A stretch of DNA of 64,000 nt from contig NZ_LT629703.1 in assembly GCF_900103365.1 (NCBI RefSeq), positions 1,860,001 to 1,924,000 of the forward strand, read 5' to 3'. Below are positions 32,699 through 41,150 of the stretch, piece by piece (within the stretch, counting starts at the first letter, position 1; each line of letters begins with the position of its first letter). The translations under genes and the position numbers were made by a program. The notes under the pieces are model-generated. The model worked only from the letters and a program-made list of their open reading frames with translations, did not search any database and had not been told where the DNA came from. The DNA is from Afipia sp. GAS231 (GTDB lineage: Bacteria; Pseudomonadota; Alphaproteobacteria; Rhizobiales; Xanthobacteraceae).

Positions 32699-33901
32699 TT
32701 ACGTATCCGATGCTGGGATCGCTGAATGGGATGAGTTCCATTCCCGGCAGCCGTCGCCCGGTGCTTCCCAACCACCGTCGCGGACGATCAACGTATCCTC
32801 GAGCTTGATGTAGCCGCGTGCGGGATGCAGCAGCGCGGTTTCGACCGAAATCACCATGCCGGTTTCGAGCGCGCGGTCGGCATCGTAGGGCGCATACGGC
32901 ACCGGCCCGGTCGCAGTGAGGCGCGGGGCTTCGTGGCTCACGAGACCGATGCCGTGCGCGGTGAAGTCGAGCACCTTGCGATGGACTGAAGATTTTGCGG
33001 CGGCCTCTCCCGCCGCGATGATGTCGCCGCCGAGTGCGCCCGGCCTGATGACGCGGCGGGCGGCCTGCTGGATGGTTTCGACTTCCGCCAGTAATTCGCG
33101 GAGCTCGTTGTCCGGCTCGCCGAGTATTCCCATCCGGCTGAGATCGCCGATATATCCCCTGTAGTTGCCGCCGGAGTCGATCGAGATCACATCGCCCTCC
33201 TCCAGCCGCTGGTTCGACGGCGCGCGGTTGTGGCTGGTGCCGGCAGCGATCAGGCAATATTCGAACACCAGATCGCGTTCGTGCTCTTCGTGCTTCAGCT
33301 GCGCCACAACATCGTGTTTGGTCATGCCCGGCGCACAAGCCTTGAAGGTGGCTGCCATCGCATCGACGACGCGTTCGGAGGCCTGCCGGATCAGTTCGAT
33401 TTCATTCGGCGATTTCACGGCGCGCAGGCGTTCCAAGACAAAATGCGCCTCGCGCAGCTCGAAACTGTTGAGACCGGCCAGCACGTCCTTGGCGTCCGAC
33501 GGCATGAAGCCGGCCTCGATGCCGACGCGTTTGGCGTTGCCACCGAGCTTTCTCACATGGTCGACGGCAAGCCCGATCGCATCGATCGTTCCCCATGACG
33601 CCGTCTTGACGACGGGGGTCCAGATGCTGCCGAGTTCGCGCTCGAATCCTTCCATGCGGTTGCCGATATAGGCGGCATTTTCGGGATGGCCTTTTTGATA
33701 GATGAAGGCCGGCAGATAGCGGCTGGTGCCGATCGCTTCCATCACGTCGAAGAAAAAGAAGCGATAGCCGCCGAGCAGATATTGCACGTTGTGACGCGAG
33801 GTCGCGATCAGGACATCGAGACCGGCCTCCTCCATCAGCCGATCGAGCTTGTCGGTGTCGAACGGCGCCTTGGTTGCGGTCTTGCCGGGCATATAATTCA
33901 T
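32699..33901 (-). CDS. M24-family metallopeptidase/hydrolase (Xaa-Pro peptidase-like)
   Basis: 400 residues. A creatinase-type N-terminal domain (TSRHNVQYLLGGYRFFFFDVMEAIG) and a pita-bread domain with metal ligands in ISIDSGGNYRGYIGDLSRMG (two Asp), TAHGIGLVSHE (His), VETALL (Glu) and KLEDTLIV (Glu). ATG 33901 is preferred since GGGAGA lies seven bases before it; 33916 is the other option. It is last in the operon with the MFS, hydrolase and monooxygenase. Family members also act on non-peptide C-N bonds (creatinase and relatives), so in this catabolic setting a non-peptide substrate is possible. Confidence 0.9.
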   Translation of the reverse strand: MNYMPGKTATKAPFDTDKLDRLMEEAGLDVLIATSRHNVQYLLGGYRFFFFDVMEAIGTSRYLPAFIYQKGHPENAAYIGNRMEGFERELGSIWTPVVKTASWGTIDAIGLAVDHVRKLGGNAKRVGIEAGFMPSDAKDVLAGLNSFELREAHFVLERLRAVKSPNEIELIRQASERVVDAMAATFKACAPGMTKHDVVAQLKHEEHERDLVFEYCLIAAGTSHNRAPSNQRLEEGDVISIDSGGNYRGYIGDLSRMGILGEPDNELRELLAEVETIQQAARRVIRPGALGGDIIAAGEAAAKSSVHRKVLDFTAHGIGLVSHEAPRLTATGPVPYAPYDADRALETGMVISVETALLHPARGYIKLEDTLIVRDGGWEAPGDGCREWNSSHSAIPASDT

Positions 33902-33922
33902 GACATCGTCTCCCATCCTACA

Positions 33923-35332
33923 TCACGCCGCCGTTTTTGCCGTCATTGGCTCCGCTGCCGCGCTGCCGGCCCGGTTACCGAACAGCGAGACCGCGCGCCC
34001 GTGCGGCTCGACACCAAGGAAGGTAAAGGCGAGACCGACCAGAAGGCCGGTGCCGGCCAGAAAGACAAACGCCGGCAACACCGCCGATGCGGTCGCGTGC
34101 GGCTGCACCAGATTGTCCGCGCCCGCGATCAGCGCCAGGCACAAGGGGCCTACGATCTTGCCAACGCCGTTGGCGAATTGGGCCAGACCAACGGCACGGC
34201 CACTAAGCTGAACCGGGAAAATCTCCGCCGGATATGGGCCGATGTTTGCGAACCCGCCGTCGAAGAACAGCGCGCCGATCACCAGGAAAACCAGGAACAG
34301 CGGCACCGAGCCGGCAAAATCGTTGTGGAAGTAGGCCGCGAGCGCCAGTGAAATCGCCGTGCCATATCCCATCAACTGGCCGCACGGCTTGCGGCCAACT
34401 CGATTGGCCAGAAAGGCAAAGCCGGTGCGGCCGAGCACGCCGGCAAGGCTGACATAGATGAACATCTTCGCCGCATCCTGGGGTGCTACGCCGAGCAACA
34501 GCGCGACGATGGTCGGCCCCCACAGGAAGACGCCATAGTTGGCCGTGCTGGCGCCGAACCAGATCAGCACCGTCAGCCAGAAGCGCCGCTGCTCGGCATA
34601 CAGATCGGCGAATCGCGCCGGGCTCGCCGCCGGAAGCGTCGGCAGCGCAAAGGACTGATCGCCGACCCGGTAGAGTTTGCGGATGCTGGTCTGCGCTTCC
34701 CGGATGCGGCCCTTGCTGATCAACCAGCGCGGCGATTCCGGCATGATGATCATGGTCAGGACCGCAAGGATGATCGGCAGGAATCCGACCGCGGCAAGCC
34801 CGCGCCAGCCGACCAGCGGCAGCAGAAAACTCGCCGTGATCGAGGCCGACAACACACCAAAGGCGACGGGAACGACCACGAGACTCGTGACCAGCGTCCG
34901 ATGCCGCGTCGGCGCGAATTCGACGATGGCGGGTACCGCGGCCGCGGCGCCCGCCGCGAGGCCAAAACCGACGAAGAAGCGCAGGCATGCGAAAAAGATC
35001 CAGCCGTCTTCCGGGATCAGCGCAATCGCGCCGGAACTGAAGCCGCAGATCAGCACACCAATAACCGCTAAAGGCTTCCGCCCGAAACGATCGGCGAGGA
35101 AGCCCGCGGCCAACGCGCCCAGCATGGCGCCGATGCCGGCGCTCATCAGCATGATCGAGGTCTGCCCGAAGGTCAGATGCCATTTCGGCGCCAGCACCGA
35201 CACCAGAAAGCCAACCACGAAGAAATCGAAGAAATCGACCACGCCGGTGACGGCAAACAGAATGATCGATAGCCAATAGCGCGTCGTTACCGGCGCTTCG
35301 TCGAAAGCCACTGCGCTCGCCTGGTCAGCCAT
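33923..35332 (-). CDS. MFS transporter of the LysR-controlled catabolic operon
   Basis: 469 residues, 12 spans. GVVDFFDFFVVGFLVSVLAP is span 1 with acidic residues, GFLADRFGRKPLAVIG is the A motif, PESPRWLISKGRIREAQTSIRKLYR follows span 6, and PAEIFPVQLSGRAVGLAQFANGVGKIVGPL is the span-10/11 segment of sugar/aromatic-acid type MFS proteins. It probably imports the substrate of the monooxygenase at 36153. Same direction as, and 32 bp downstream of, the alpha/beta hydrolase. Confidence 0.9.
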   Translation of the reverse strand: MADQASAVAFDEAPVTTRYWLSIILFAVTGVVDFFDFFVVGFLVSVLAPKWHLTFGQTSIMLMSAGIGAMLGALAAGFLADRFGRKPLAVIGVLICGFSSGAIALIPEDGWIFFACLRFFVGFGLAAGAAAAVPAIVEFAPTRHRTLVTSLVVVPVAFGVLSASITASFLLPLVGWRGLAAVGFLPIILAVLTMIIMPESPRWLISKGRIREAQTSIRKLYRVGDQSFALPTLPAASPARFADLYAEQRRFWLTVLIWFGASTANYGVFLWGPTIVALLLGVAPQDAAKMFIYVSLAGVLGRTGFAFLANRVGRKPCGQLMGYGTAISLALAAYFHNDFAGSVPLFLVFLVIGALFFDGGFANIGPYPAEIFPVQLSGRAVGLAQFANGVGKIVGPLCLALIAGADNLVQPHATASAVLPAFVFLAGTGLLVGLAFTFLGVEPHGRAVSLFGNRAGSAAAEPMTAKTAA

Positions 35333-35364
35333 GGTTTCCCCCTCTGTGTTATCGGTCCGTCTTT

Positions 35365-36141
35365 TTACGAAGTCAGAAATGCGATCACCGCCTCCGCCAC
35401 ACGTTCCGGCGCCTGGATCGACGACACATGGCCGACCTGTTCGATCACGCGCGTCTCGACGCGCTTGAGACCCTGCGCGATCGCAAATGTCTCGACGTTC
35501 GGAATCAGGCGATCATCGCTGCCTGCCAGCAGCAGCGTCGGTCGATCGAACGTCGCAAGATCGGCCGCGACCGGTTGCGCGAGGAGCGCGCCGCGCCGCG
35601 CCTTTTGTCCGTCGTCGCGGCTGTTGCCGCGGAAGATGTCGATCAACCCGGGCCGCGCACGCAGGCACTCCGGCGGAAAGAAGTATTCCGCGATTTTTGG
35701 CGCGTTGCCGGCGGTGTCGGCGCGGTAGGAAGCGAGCGTGCGGAACGCGTCCGGATTGACCTCCAGCGGGCTCTTGTTGATCTTCCAGGTGCTGCCGAGG
35801 ATCAGCCGGTCGATGCAGTCGGGATGCCGCGCCGCCAGCGCCTGCGCGATCTGGCCGCCGAGCGAGGTTCCGAACACGTGCGCTCGCTCGTGACCGAGGC
35901 CACGGATCAAAGCGGCGGCATCGTCGGCAAGATCGGCGAGCGAATAGGACGCCGGCGGATTTTTCGTCGCACCGGAGTCGCGCTGGTCATAAGCGATGAC
36001 CGTGAAGTGGCCGTTCAGTGCGTGCGACAGGCCGTCGAACATCGCGTGATCGGCCTCGCCGCCATGCAGCAGAACGACCGGCGCGCCGCGGCCCGAAGTC
36101 TGATAGGCGGTCGCAACGCCGTTGGCTTCGAAGAATTGCAT
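35365..36141 (-). CDS. Alpha/beta-hydrolase of the catabolic operon
   Basis: 258 residues. Oxyanion motif LLHGGEADHAMFD, nucleophile Ser in VFGTSLGGQIAQAL (about 91-104), acid in LLAGSDDRLIP and His in EQVGHVSSIQAPE. GGAGG supports ATG 36141. It is most like 3-oxoadipate enol-lactonase or meta-cleavage-type hydrolases, but specificity is not predictable. It lies 11 bp after the FAD monooxygenase, so it probably acts on the product of that step or a later one. Confidence 0.9.
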   Translation of the reverse strand: MQFFEANGVATAYQTSGRGAPVVLLHGGEADHAMFDGLSHALNGHFTVIAYDQRDSGATKNPPASYSLADLADDAAALIRGLGHERAHVFGTSLGGQIAQALAARHPDCIDRLILGSTWKINKSPLEVNPDAFRTLASYRADTAGNAPKIAEYFFPPECLRARPGLIDIFRGNSRDDGQKARRGALLAQPVAADLATFDRPTLLLAGSDDRLIPNVETFAIAQGLKRVETRVIEQVGHVSSIQAPERVAEAVIAFLTS

Positions 36142-36152
36142 CGGAGCCTCCG

Positions 36153-37772
36153 CTAGTGCAGCAGCGTCGAGAGCGCGCCGGCGAGCTCCTTCGCCGGATC
36201 CGACGGCAGCCACGGCATCCGCCACGCCACATGGCCATCGGGCCGCACCAGCACCGCGCCGCGCATGCCGAGTTGAAACCCTTCGGCGGGGTCGGCCGCC
36301 GGCAACTGCTTCAGCGAGAGCGACACGCCGGTTTTTTCGGAAACCTGCCGGCCCGCTTCGAGCCACTCGTTGCCGAGCGGACCGGTGACAATCGCGAATT
36401 CCTTGTCGAACCAGTCCAGCGTCGAATGCTTGCGCGGCGAATCCAGCCACATATGCGGAAAGCGCGCGCCGGGGCGGTCGGACGGAGTGTAATAGCGGGA
36501 GTTCAGCGCCTTCGCGACGGTGCCGTCGGGAATGACGGCGCCCTCTTCATAGTTGTGTCCGAGATTTTGCCCGATGCTGTGCAAGTGGTTGTCCATATCG
36601 TTGATCCAGAACTTGATCCGGTCCGGATTGCGCGATCGCACCGCGTCGTCGGTGAGGCCGATGCGCAGACGGTTGCCGAAGCTGAAATTGGCGTTGGACT
36701 GCGCCACCGGACGCCGTTCGCTCGAATAGCTGTCGAGCAGCTTGTCGTCGGCTAAACCCTTCAGCACGAAGGCGAGCTTCCAGGCGAGATTGTGCGCATC
36801 CTGAACGCCGGAGTTCAGACCAAAACCACCGGTCGGCGGGAAACGATGGGCGCAGTCGCCAACCAGGAACACCCGGCCCTTCCGGAACGTCTCCGCGACC
36901 TGCATGCTGACGCGCCAGATCGAGCGGTTGAGCAGCGTCACATCGAGGTCCGGAATGCCGACATGCCCGCGCGCGATCTCGATGAACTCCTGATCAGTCC
37001 ACGGCCGCTCGCGATCGTCCTTGGTCTGCCCGATCTGCGTCACCGTCAACCAGCGATCCCGGCCGTTGGTGTTGAGGATTCCCGCGCGCGGCAGGCCAGG
37101 CTTGTCAGGAATGACCATGAAGCCGGCGGCCTCGCGCGCGATCGGTAGAGAAGACAGATCGGCCCGCCAATACTCGTTCGACATCACCGCCAGCGTCGAC
37201 GGTCCGACCATCTCGATGCCGGCGCTGCGGCGGGTCCGGCTGCCGGCGCCGTCGGCGGCGATGAGATAGGTCGCGCTCCACTCGGTGACTTCGCCGGTCT
37301 TTTCGCAGCGCGTCTTGACGCGAACGCCGCTGTTGGTTTCCTCGAAGGATTCACACTCGGTGCTGAATAAAACGGTGGCGTGCTTCGACTTCTCGACGAC
37401 GCGGAGGATCTCCTCCTCGACCGCATCCTGCGCGACCAGGCTCTTCCAGGCCGGGGTATGTCCGACATTCGGCTCCGGGCGGGTGCGGCCGTATTCATGT
37501 CCCGCGATGCTGTCGAGGAACACGAACATATCGGAATTTTCCTGCAGCCCGCGGTCGCGGACCGCGGTCTCGATCCCCCACTGCCGAAAGATCTCCATGG
37601 TGCGGACCCAGCAGCCGCGCGACTTCGGATGATCTGTCGTGGTCGAGCTCTTCTCGACCACGACGCAGTCGATGCCGAAGCGGTCGAGCAACAGCGACAT
37701 GGCGAGGCCGACCGGGCCACCGCCGGCAATGAACACTGATGTCTGGCGCGTTGCTTCCGCAGCGATGCCCAT
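36153..37772 (-). CDS. FAD-dependent aromatic monooxygenase (PheA/TfdB/MhpA type)
   Basis: 539 residues. GxGxxG nucleotide site VFIAGGGPVGLAMSLLLDRFG (about 13-33), the mid-protein DG motif (YLIAADGAGSRTRR), and the second FAD motif VFLVGDCAHRFPPTGGFGLNSGVQDAHNLAWKL. These define the class A flavoprotein hydroxylases, which use NAD(P)H and oxygen to hydroxylate a phenol- or pyridine-type ring. The C-terminal roughly 130 residues match the thioredoxin-like tail of phenol hydroxylases. First gene of an operon with a hydrolase, transporter and M24 enzyme, divergent from a LysR regulator. Confidence 0.92.
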   Translation of the reverse strand: MGIAAEATRQTSVFIAGGGPVGLAMSLLLDRFGIDCVVVEKSSTTTDHPKSRGCWVRTMEIFRQWGIETAVRDRGLQENSDMFVFLDSIAGHEYGRTRPEPNVGHTPAWKSLVAQDAVEEEILRVVEKSKHATVLFSTECESFEETNSGVRVKTRCEKTGEVTEWSATYLIAADGAGSRTRRSAGIEMVGPSTLAVMSNEYWRADLSSLPIAREAAGFMVIPDKPGLPRAGILNTNGRDRWLTVTQIGQTKDDRERPWTDQEFIEIARGHVGIPDLDVTLLNRSIWRVSMQVAETFRKGRVFLVGDCAHRFPPTGGFGLNSGVQDAHNLAWKLAFVLKGLADDKLLDSYSSERRPVAQSNANFSFGNRLRIGLTDDAVRSRNPDRIKFWINDMDNHLHSIGQNLGHNYEEGAVIPDGTVAKALNSRYYTPSDRPGARFPHMWLDSPRKHSTLDWFDKEFAIVTGPLGNEWLEAGRQVSEKTGVSLSLKQLPAADPAEGFQLGMRGAVLVRPDGHVAWRMPWLPSDPAKELAGALSTLLH

Positions 37773-37820
37773 GCGCGTCTCTCCCTGTTTTCCTTGACCG
37801 GAGAGTGCGCCGATTTTTGT

Positions 37821-37866
37821 ATCTCACAAGAATATGTTTAATATGGTTGCTATCTCGGTTTGAGAT
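37821..37866. promoter_or_regulatory. Candidate LysR binding region in the divergent promoter
   Basis: The palindrome ATCTC-GGTTT-GAGAT at 37852-37866 fits the T-N11-A LysR box and ends 12 bp before the lysR start. A further ATCTCA half-site lies at 37821. The arrangement suits autorepression plus activation of the monooxygenase operon. Confidence 0.55.
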
Positions 37867-37878
37867 GGAGGCAAAAAC

Positions 37879-38805
37879 ATGGACCTGCGACAGCTTCGCT
37901 ACTTCATTGCGGTCGCCGAACGCGGCGGCTTCGCGGCCGCGGCGAGCACGCTCAACGTTGCCCAGTCGGCGCTCAGCCGTCACGTCAAGGAGCTCGAGCA
38001 CGAACTCGGCGGCAAGCTGTTTGAACGCGGGGCGCGCGGCGTATCGGTCACCGAGTCGGGCAAGGTGCTGCTGGCGCGCGGCCGCTGGCTGCTCGGCACC
38101 ATCGACGATATCAAGGCCGAGGTCCGGACGGAAAATCGCGAGCCCAGCGGCACGGTTCGGCTCGGTGCGCCATCGAGCCTTGCCGAAATCCTGTATGCGC
38201 CGTTCGCCCAATTATTCGTGAAACGGTTTCCGCGGGTGCGGCTCGAATTGAGCGAGGGCCTGACCGAAGGGATGAGCGACCGTGTGCTGCGCGGCGAACT
38301 CGACCTCGCGATCGTGACTGCGCCGCAGCCCAACGATCATCTCGACTACGAGGTCCTGGTGGTCGAGCAGGTGTTTCTGATCGGGCCGCCGCGCGATCCC
38401 CTGCTCAAGCGCGGCAAGTTGACGCGAAAGGAGTTCGACAGCCTGCCCTCCGCCATCCTGCCACTCAGCCGCAACCCGTTCCCGCCGACGGTGCCGTTTT
38501 CATTGCGCGTCGACTCGAGCATCCCGTTGAAGCGGATCGTGGCGTCCGGACTTGGCTACGGGCTGCTGCCATTTTCCGGCATTCATGAGGAGGTGGCGGC
38601 GGGTACGCTGTCGGCGGCCCTGCTGCCCTGGATGGGCGCCGACCGCGTGTTGGCGTTGCCGCGCGGGCGTCCTGTGAGCCGGGCAACGCGGGAAGCGGTC
38701 ATCGTCCTGAAGGAGGCCTGCAAGGATCTTGTTCGCGAAGGCAAGATCCTGACGGTGTCACAACGCAGAACGGTCACCGATTTGTCGATGCGTGAGACAC
38801 GCTAG
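37879..38805 (+). CDS. LysR-type regulator of the catabolic operon
   Basis: 308 residues. N-terminal winged helix-turn-helix (1-60; LRQLRYFIAVAERGGFAAAASTLNVAQSALSRHVKELE) and a periplasmic-binding-fold effector domain (about 92-295). GGAGG precedes ATG 37879. Divergent from the FAD monooxygenase operon and therefore its likely regulator; effectors of such proteins are usually the pathway substrate or an intermediate. Its stop codon overlaps the end of the convergent PrpF-like gene by four bases. Confidence 0.92.
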   Translation: MDLRQLRYFIAVAERGGFAAAASTLNVAQSALSRHVKELEHELGGKLFERGARGVSVTESGKVLLARGRWLLGTIDDIKAEVRTENREPSGTVRLGAPSSLAEILYAPFAQLFVKRFPRVRLELSEGLTEGMSDRVLRGELDLAIVTAPQPNDHLDYEVLVVEQVFLIGPPRDPLLKRGKLTRKEFDSLPSAILPLSRNPFPPTVPFSLRVDSSIPLKRIVASGLGYGLLPFSGIHEEVAAGTLSAALLPWMGADRVLALPRGRPVSRATREAVIVLKEACKDLVREGKILTVSQRRTVTDLSMRETR

Positions 38806-39983
38806 CTTACCGCCGGATGCGGCGTATCAGGTACGAAGACATAGCCTTCCATGATGCGACGCGCGGTACGCCCCAGCGTCGCGCGGCGAACGACGTATTG
38901 ACCGGCGCCGTTCTTCTCGACCCGGGTTTCGGTCTCGATCACGCCCGCGGGATGTCCGATACGCACCGTATCCGCCTGGCGCATTTGCAGCCGCGTCACC
39001 TCGTGAACGAGGGTTCCCGTCAGGCGGCTGGCGACGCCGGTGCACACGGTACTGGTCCCGGCATAGGTCTTGTGGGTCTGCTGCATGAACATCAGCCGGG
39101 AAACCAGATCGACCTCGTTATCGTTCACAACAGCGCCACCGTTCTCGTCGCGATAGGATGCCGGCGGGCTGACGATGCCGAGAATGGGCGTGGCGGGCGA
39201 CGCTTCGCGCGACCGCGCGGCGGCGGCGATCATGCCCATGCGCTCGGCCGCGGCGCCGCGGATGCGCTCCAGCCGCGCGCGTAGTTCATGATCGGCATCG
39301 AGCTGCGCGGCGCTTTCCGTGCCACGCAGACCCAGGTCGCCGGCGCGCACGAATACGTGGGCGTTGCCGATATCGACCAGCGAGACATCGATTTCGCCGA
39401 CATCAGGAATTGTGAGACGATCGACCGGCCGGCCCGTGGGAAGCAATGCGCCGGTGGCGGCGCCGGCGGTGTCGGAAAAATCGATGAGGATCTTCGCGCC
39501 CGTTCCGGGCACACCGGGGACCGAGTAATCGCCCTGTTCGAGGGGACGCCCGTCGCGGACGGGAACTTCGATCGTCAGCACGCGCGACAGGTTGGTATTG
39601 AATACGCGCACCTGCGTCATCGGCTCGTGCGGCGTCACGTATCCCTCGTACACCGCGAAGGCCCCGACCGCCGAACTGATATTGCCGCACAGGCTCAACC
39701 AGTCGATTTCGGGATGCGCAATCTCGACCTGACCGAAGGTATAGGTGAGATGCGTCCCGGCCGCGCGTGGTTCCGCCGTGCGGACCGGGCCGATGACCGC
39801 GAGCTTGCTGGTAAGGGGATCGGCGCCGCCCAGTCCATCGATCTGCCGGCGATCGGGCGAGCCGAAGATCGAAAGGATGGTCCTGCTGCGTTCGGCTTCG
39901 TCGATCGGAAGATCGCTTTCCTTCAAGAAAACGGCCTTGCTGGTGCCTCCGCGCATCAGCACACATCTGATTTGACGGACCAT
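38802..39983 (-). CDS. PrpF-family isomerase (4-oxalomesaconate tautomerase-like)
   Basis: 393 residues, the normal length for the family. RCVLMRGGTSKAVFLKE at the N-terminus, GGADPLTSKLAVIGP, LCGNISSAVGAFAV (active-site Cys region) and HVFVRAGDLGL are PrpF/diaminopimelate-epimerase-fold marks. Members isomerise aconitates (PrpF) or 4-oxalomesaconate in gallate/protocatechuate 4,5-cleavage (GalD). Converging on the LysR gene and close to an aromatic monooxygenase, an aromatic-catabolic role is possible; there is no methylcitrate gene nearby. Exact substrate unknown. Confidence 0.88.
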   Translation of the reverse strand: MVRQIRCVLMRGGTSKAVFLKESDLPIDEAERSRTILSIFGSPDRRQIDGLGGADPLTSKLAVIGPVRTAEPRAAGTHLTYTFGQVEIAHPEIDWLSLCGNISSAVGAFAVYEGYVTPHEPMTQVRVFNTNLSRVLTIEVPVRDGRPLEQGDYSVPGVPGTGAKILIDFSDTAGAATGALLPTGRPVDRLTIPDVGEIDVSLVDIGNAHVFVRAGDLGLRGTESAAQLDADHELRARLERIRGAAAERMGMIAAAARSREASPATPILGIVSPPASYRDENGGAVVNDNEVDLVSRLMFMQQTHKTYAGTSTVCTGVASRLTGTLVHEVTRLQMRQADTVRIGHPAGVIETETRVEKNGAGQYVVRRATLGRTARRIMEGYVFVPDTPHPAVS

Positions 39984-40047
39984 TGAACTGATCTCCCGGC
40001 TGCGACGTGTATCGCAACCGGGTCGTCAACTGTCAACAATGAGGGTT

Positions 40048-40138
40048 CGTAGGGTGGATTAGCGAAGCGTAATCCACCAAGGTCTTCATGCGCGGGTAGT
40101 TTCGCGGTGGGTTACGGCTTCGCCTAACCCACCCTACG
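40048..40138. repeat. Dispersed palindrome GTAGGGTGGATTAGCG...CTAACCCACCCTACG
   Basis: The left arm (40048-40078) and right arm (40106-40138) are imperfectly inverted (CGTAGGGTGG against CCACCCTACG; TTAGCGAAGCGTAA against TTACGGCTTCGCCTAA). I recognise it as a common dispersed element of Bradyrhizobiaceae. The stop codon of the gene at 40134 lies inside its right arm. Confidence 0.85.
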
Positions 40139-41038
40139 CACTGCGCGCTGCCGCCTCACCTTCCCGCATCACCGCTTCGCTCACCTCTTCGCCTTCTTCC
40201 GCGCGCCAGCCGGGCGGACCGATGACATGCATCAGCCGTGCGCGCCAGGTGCGGGCCTGCCAGAGATCGCGGGCCATCGCCGCCCATTCATGGAAACCGA
40301 TCACCAGCGGGTTGTTGGACAGCAAAGGCGTCACCAGGCCGTAGCGGCAGGGCACGTCGTCGCGCTCGCTGACGAAAGTTCCGAACAGGCGATCGAACAC
40401 GATGAAGATGCCGCCGTAATTACGATCGAGATATTCCGGATTGGCGGCGTGGTGCACACGATGATGCGAGGGCTGTTCAGCATATATTCGAGCCAGCCAA
40501 GCTTCGGAATCCATTCGGTATGAATCCAGAACTGATAGAGCAGGCCAAAACCGGCGGCGATGAACACCGGCCCCGGTGCGAAGCCGAGCCAGATCATCGG
40601 CACAAAGAAGGCCCCGGCGCCGGTCAACCGCCCGGTCCAGCCAAAGCGGTACGAAGCGCCGAGATTGAGCTCGTTGGATGAATGGTGAACCGCATGCGTC
40701 GCCCAGAACCACCTGATACGGTGGCTGGCGCGATGGAGCCAGTAATAGCAGAAATCCTGCCCAATCACGAGCACCACCACCGCGGTCGCGGTATTGAGCG
40801 GCACGGTGAACAGGCGATGGTCCCAGGCCAGACGGATCAATGGCGACGCGATGCTCGCCGACAGGAAAATGTACACGATGTATTCCCGGCCGAGCCCATC
40901 GGCGAGCGAGGCAAAATAGGCCCGCCAGTTGTAATCCCGCCGCATCACGACGGCGAGAAACAGCGCCTCGAGTGTCGCGATCGCGATAAAGACCGGGAGG
41001 GAGAATTGGAGGATCGTAATGAGCTCTTTCACGGCCAT
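40134..41038 (-). pseudogene. Sterol desaturase/fatty acid hydroxylase family protein, frameshifted
   Basis: Di-iron membrane hydroxylase broken by a frame change. The first frame (from 41038, or better a GTG at 41032 with AGGAG six bases upstream) gives the spans and the histidine boxes HRASHR and HAVHHSS, up to WLEYMLNSP. The remaining essential box, SHHRVHHAANPEYLDRNYGG, is in another frame and runs to the stop at 40134. The shift lies at about 40469-40473 in a GGG run (CCC on the coding strand): one extra C would restore a 300-residue protein. It may be a true mutation or a sequencing error. The last codons and stop overlap a dispersed repeat. Confidence 0.85.
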
Positions 41039-41150
41039 CTCCTGTCCGGCAAATGCGCCAGCCCATCAGGGGATCGCGCTGCCTTCGGGATCAACGTGAC
41101 ATGGGGAGGTCTTTTCGGCTCGCCGGTTTCCAGCCGCTTCTGGCCGAATC

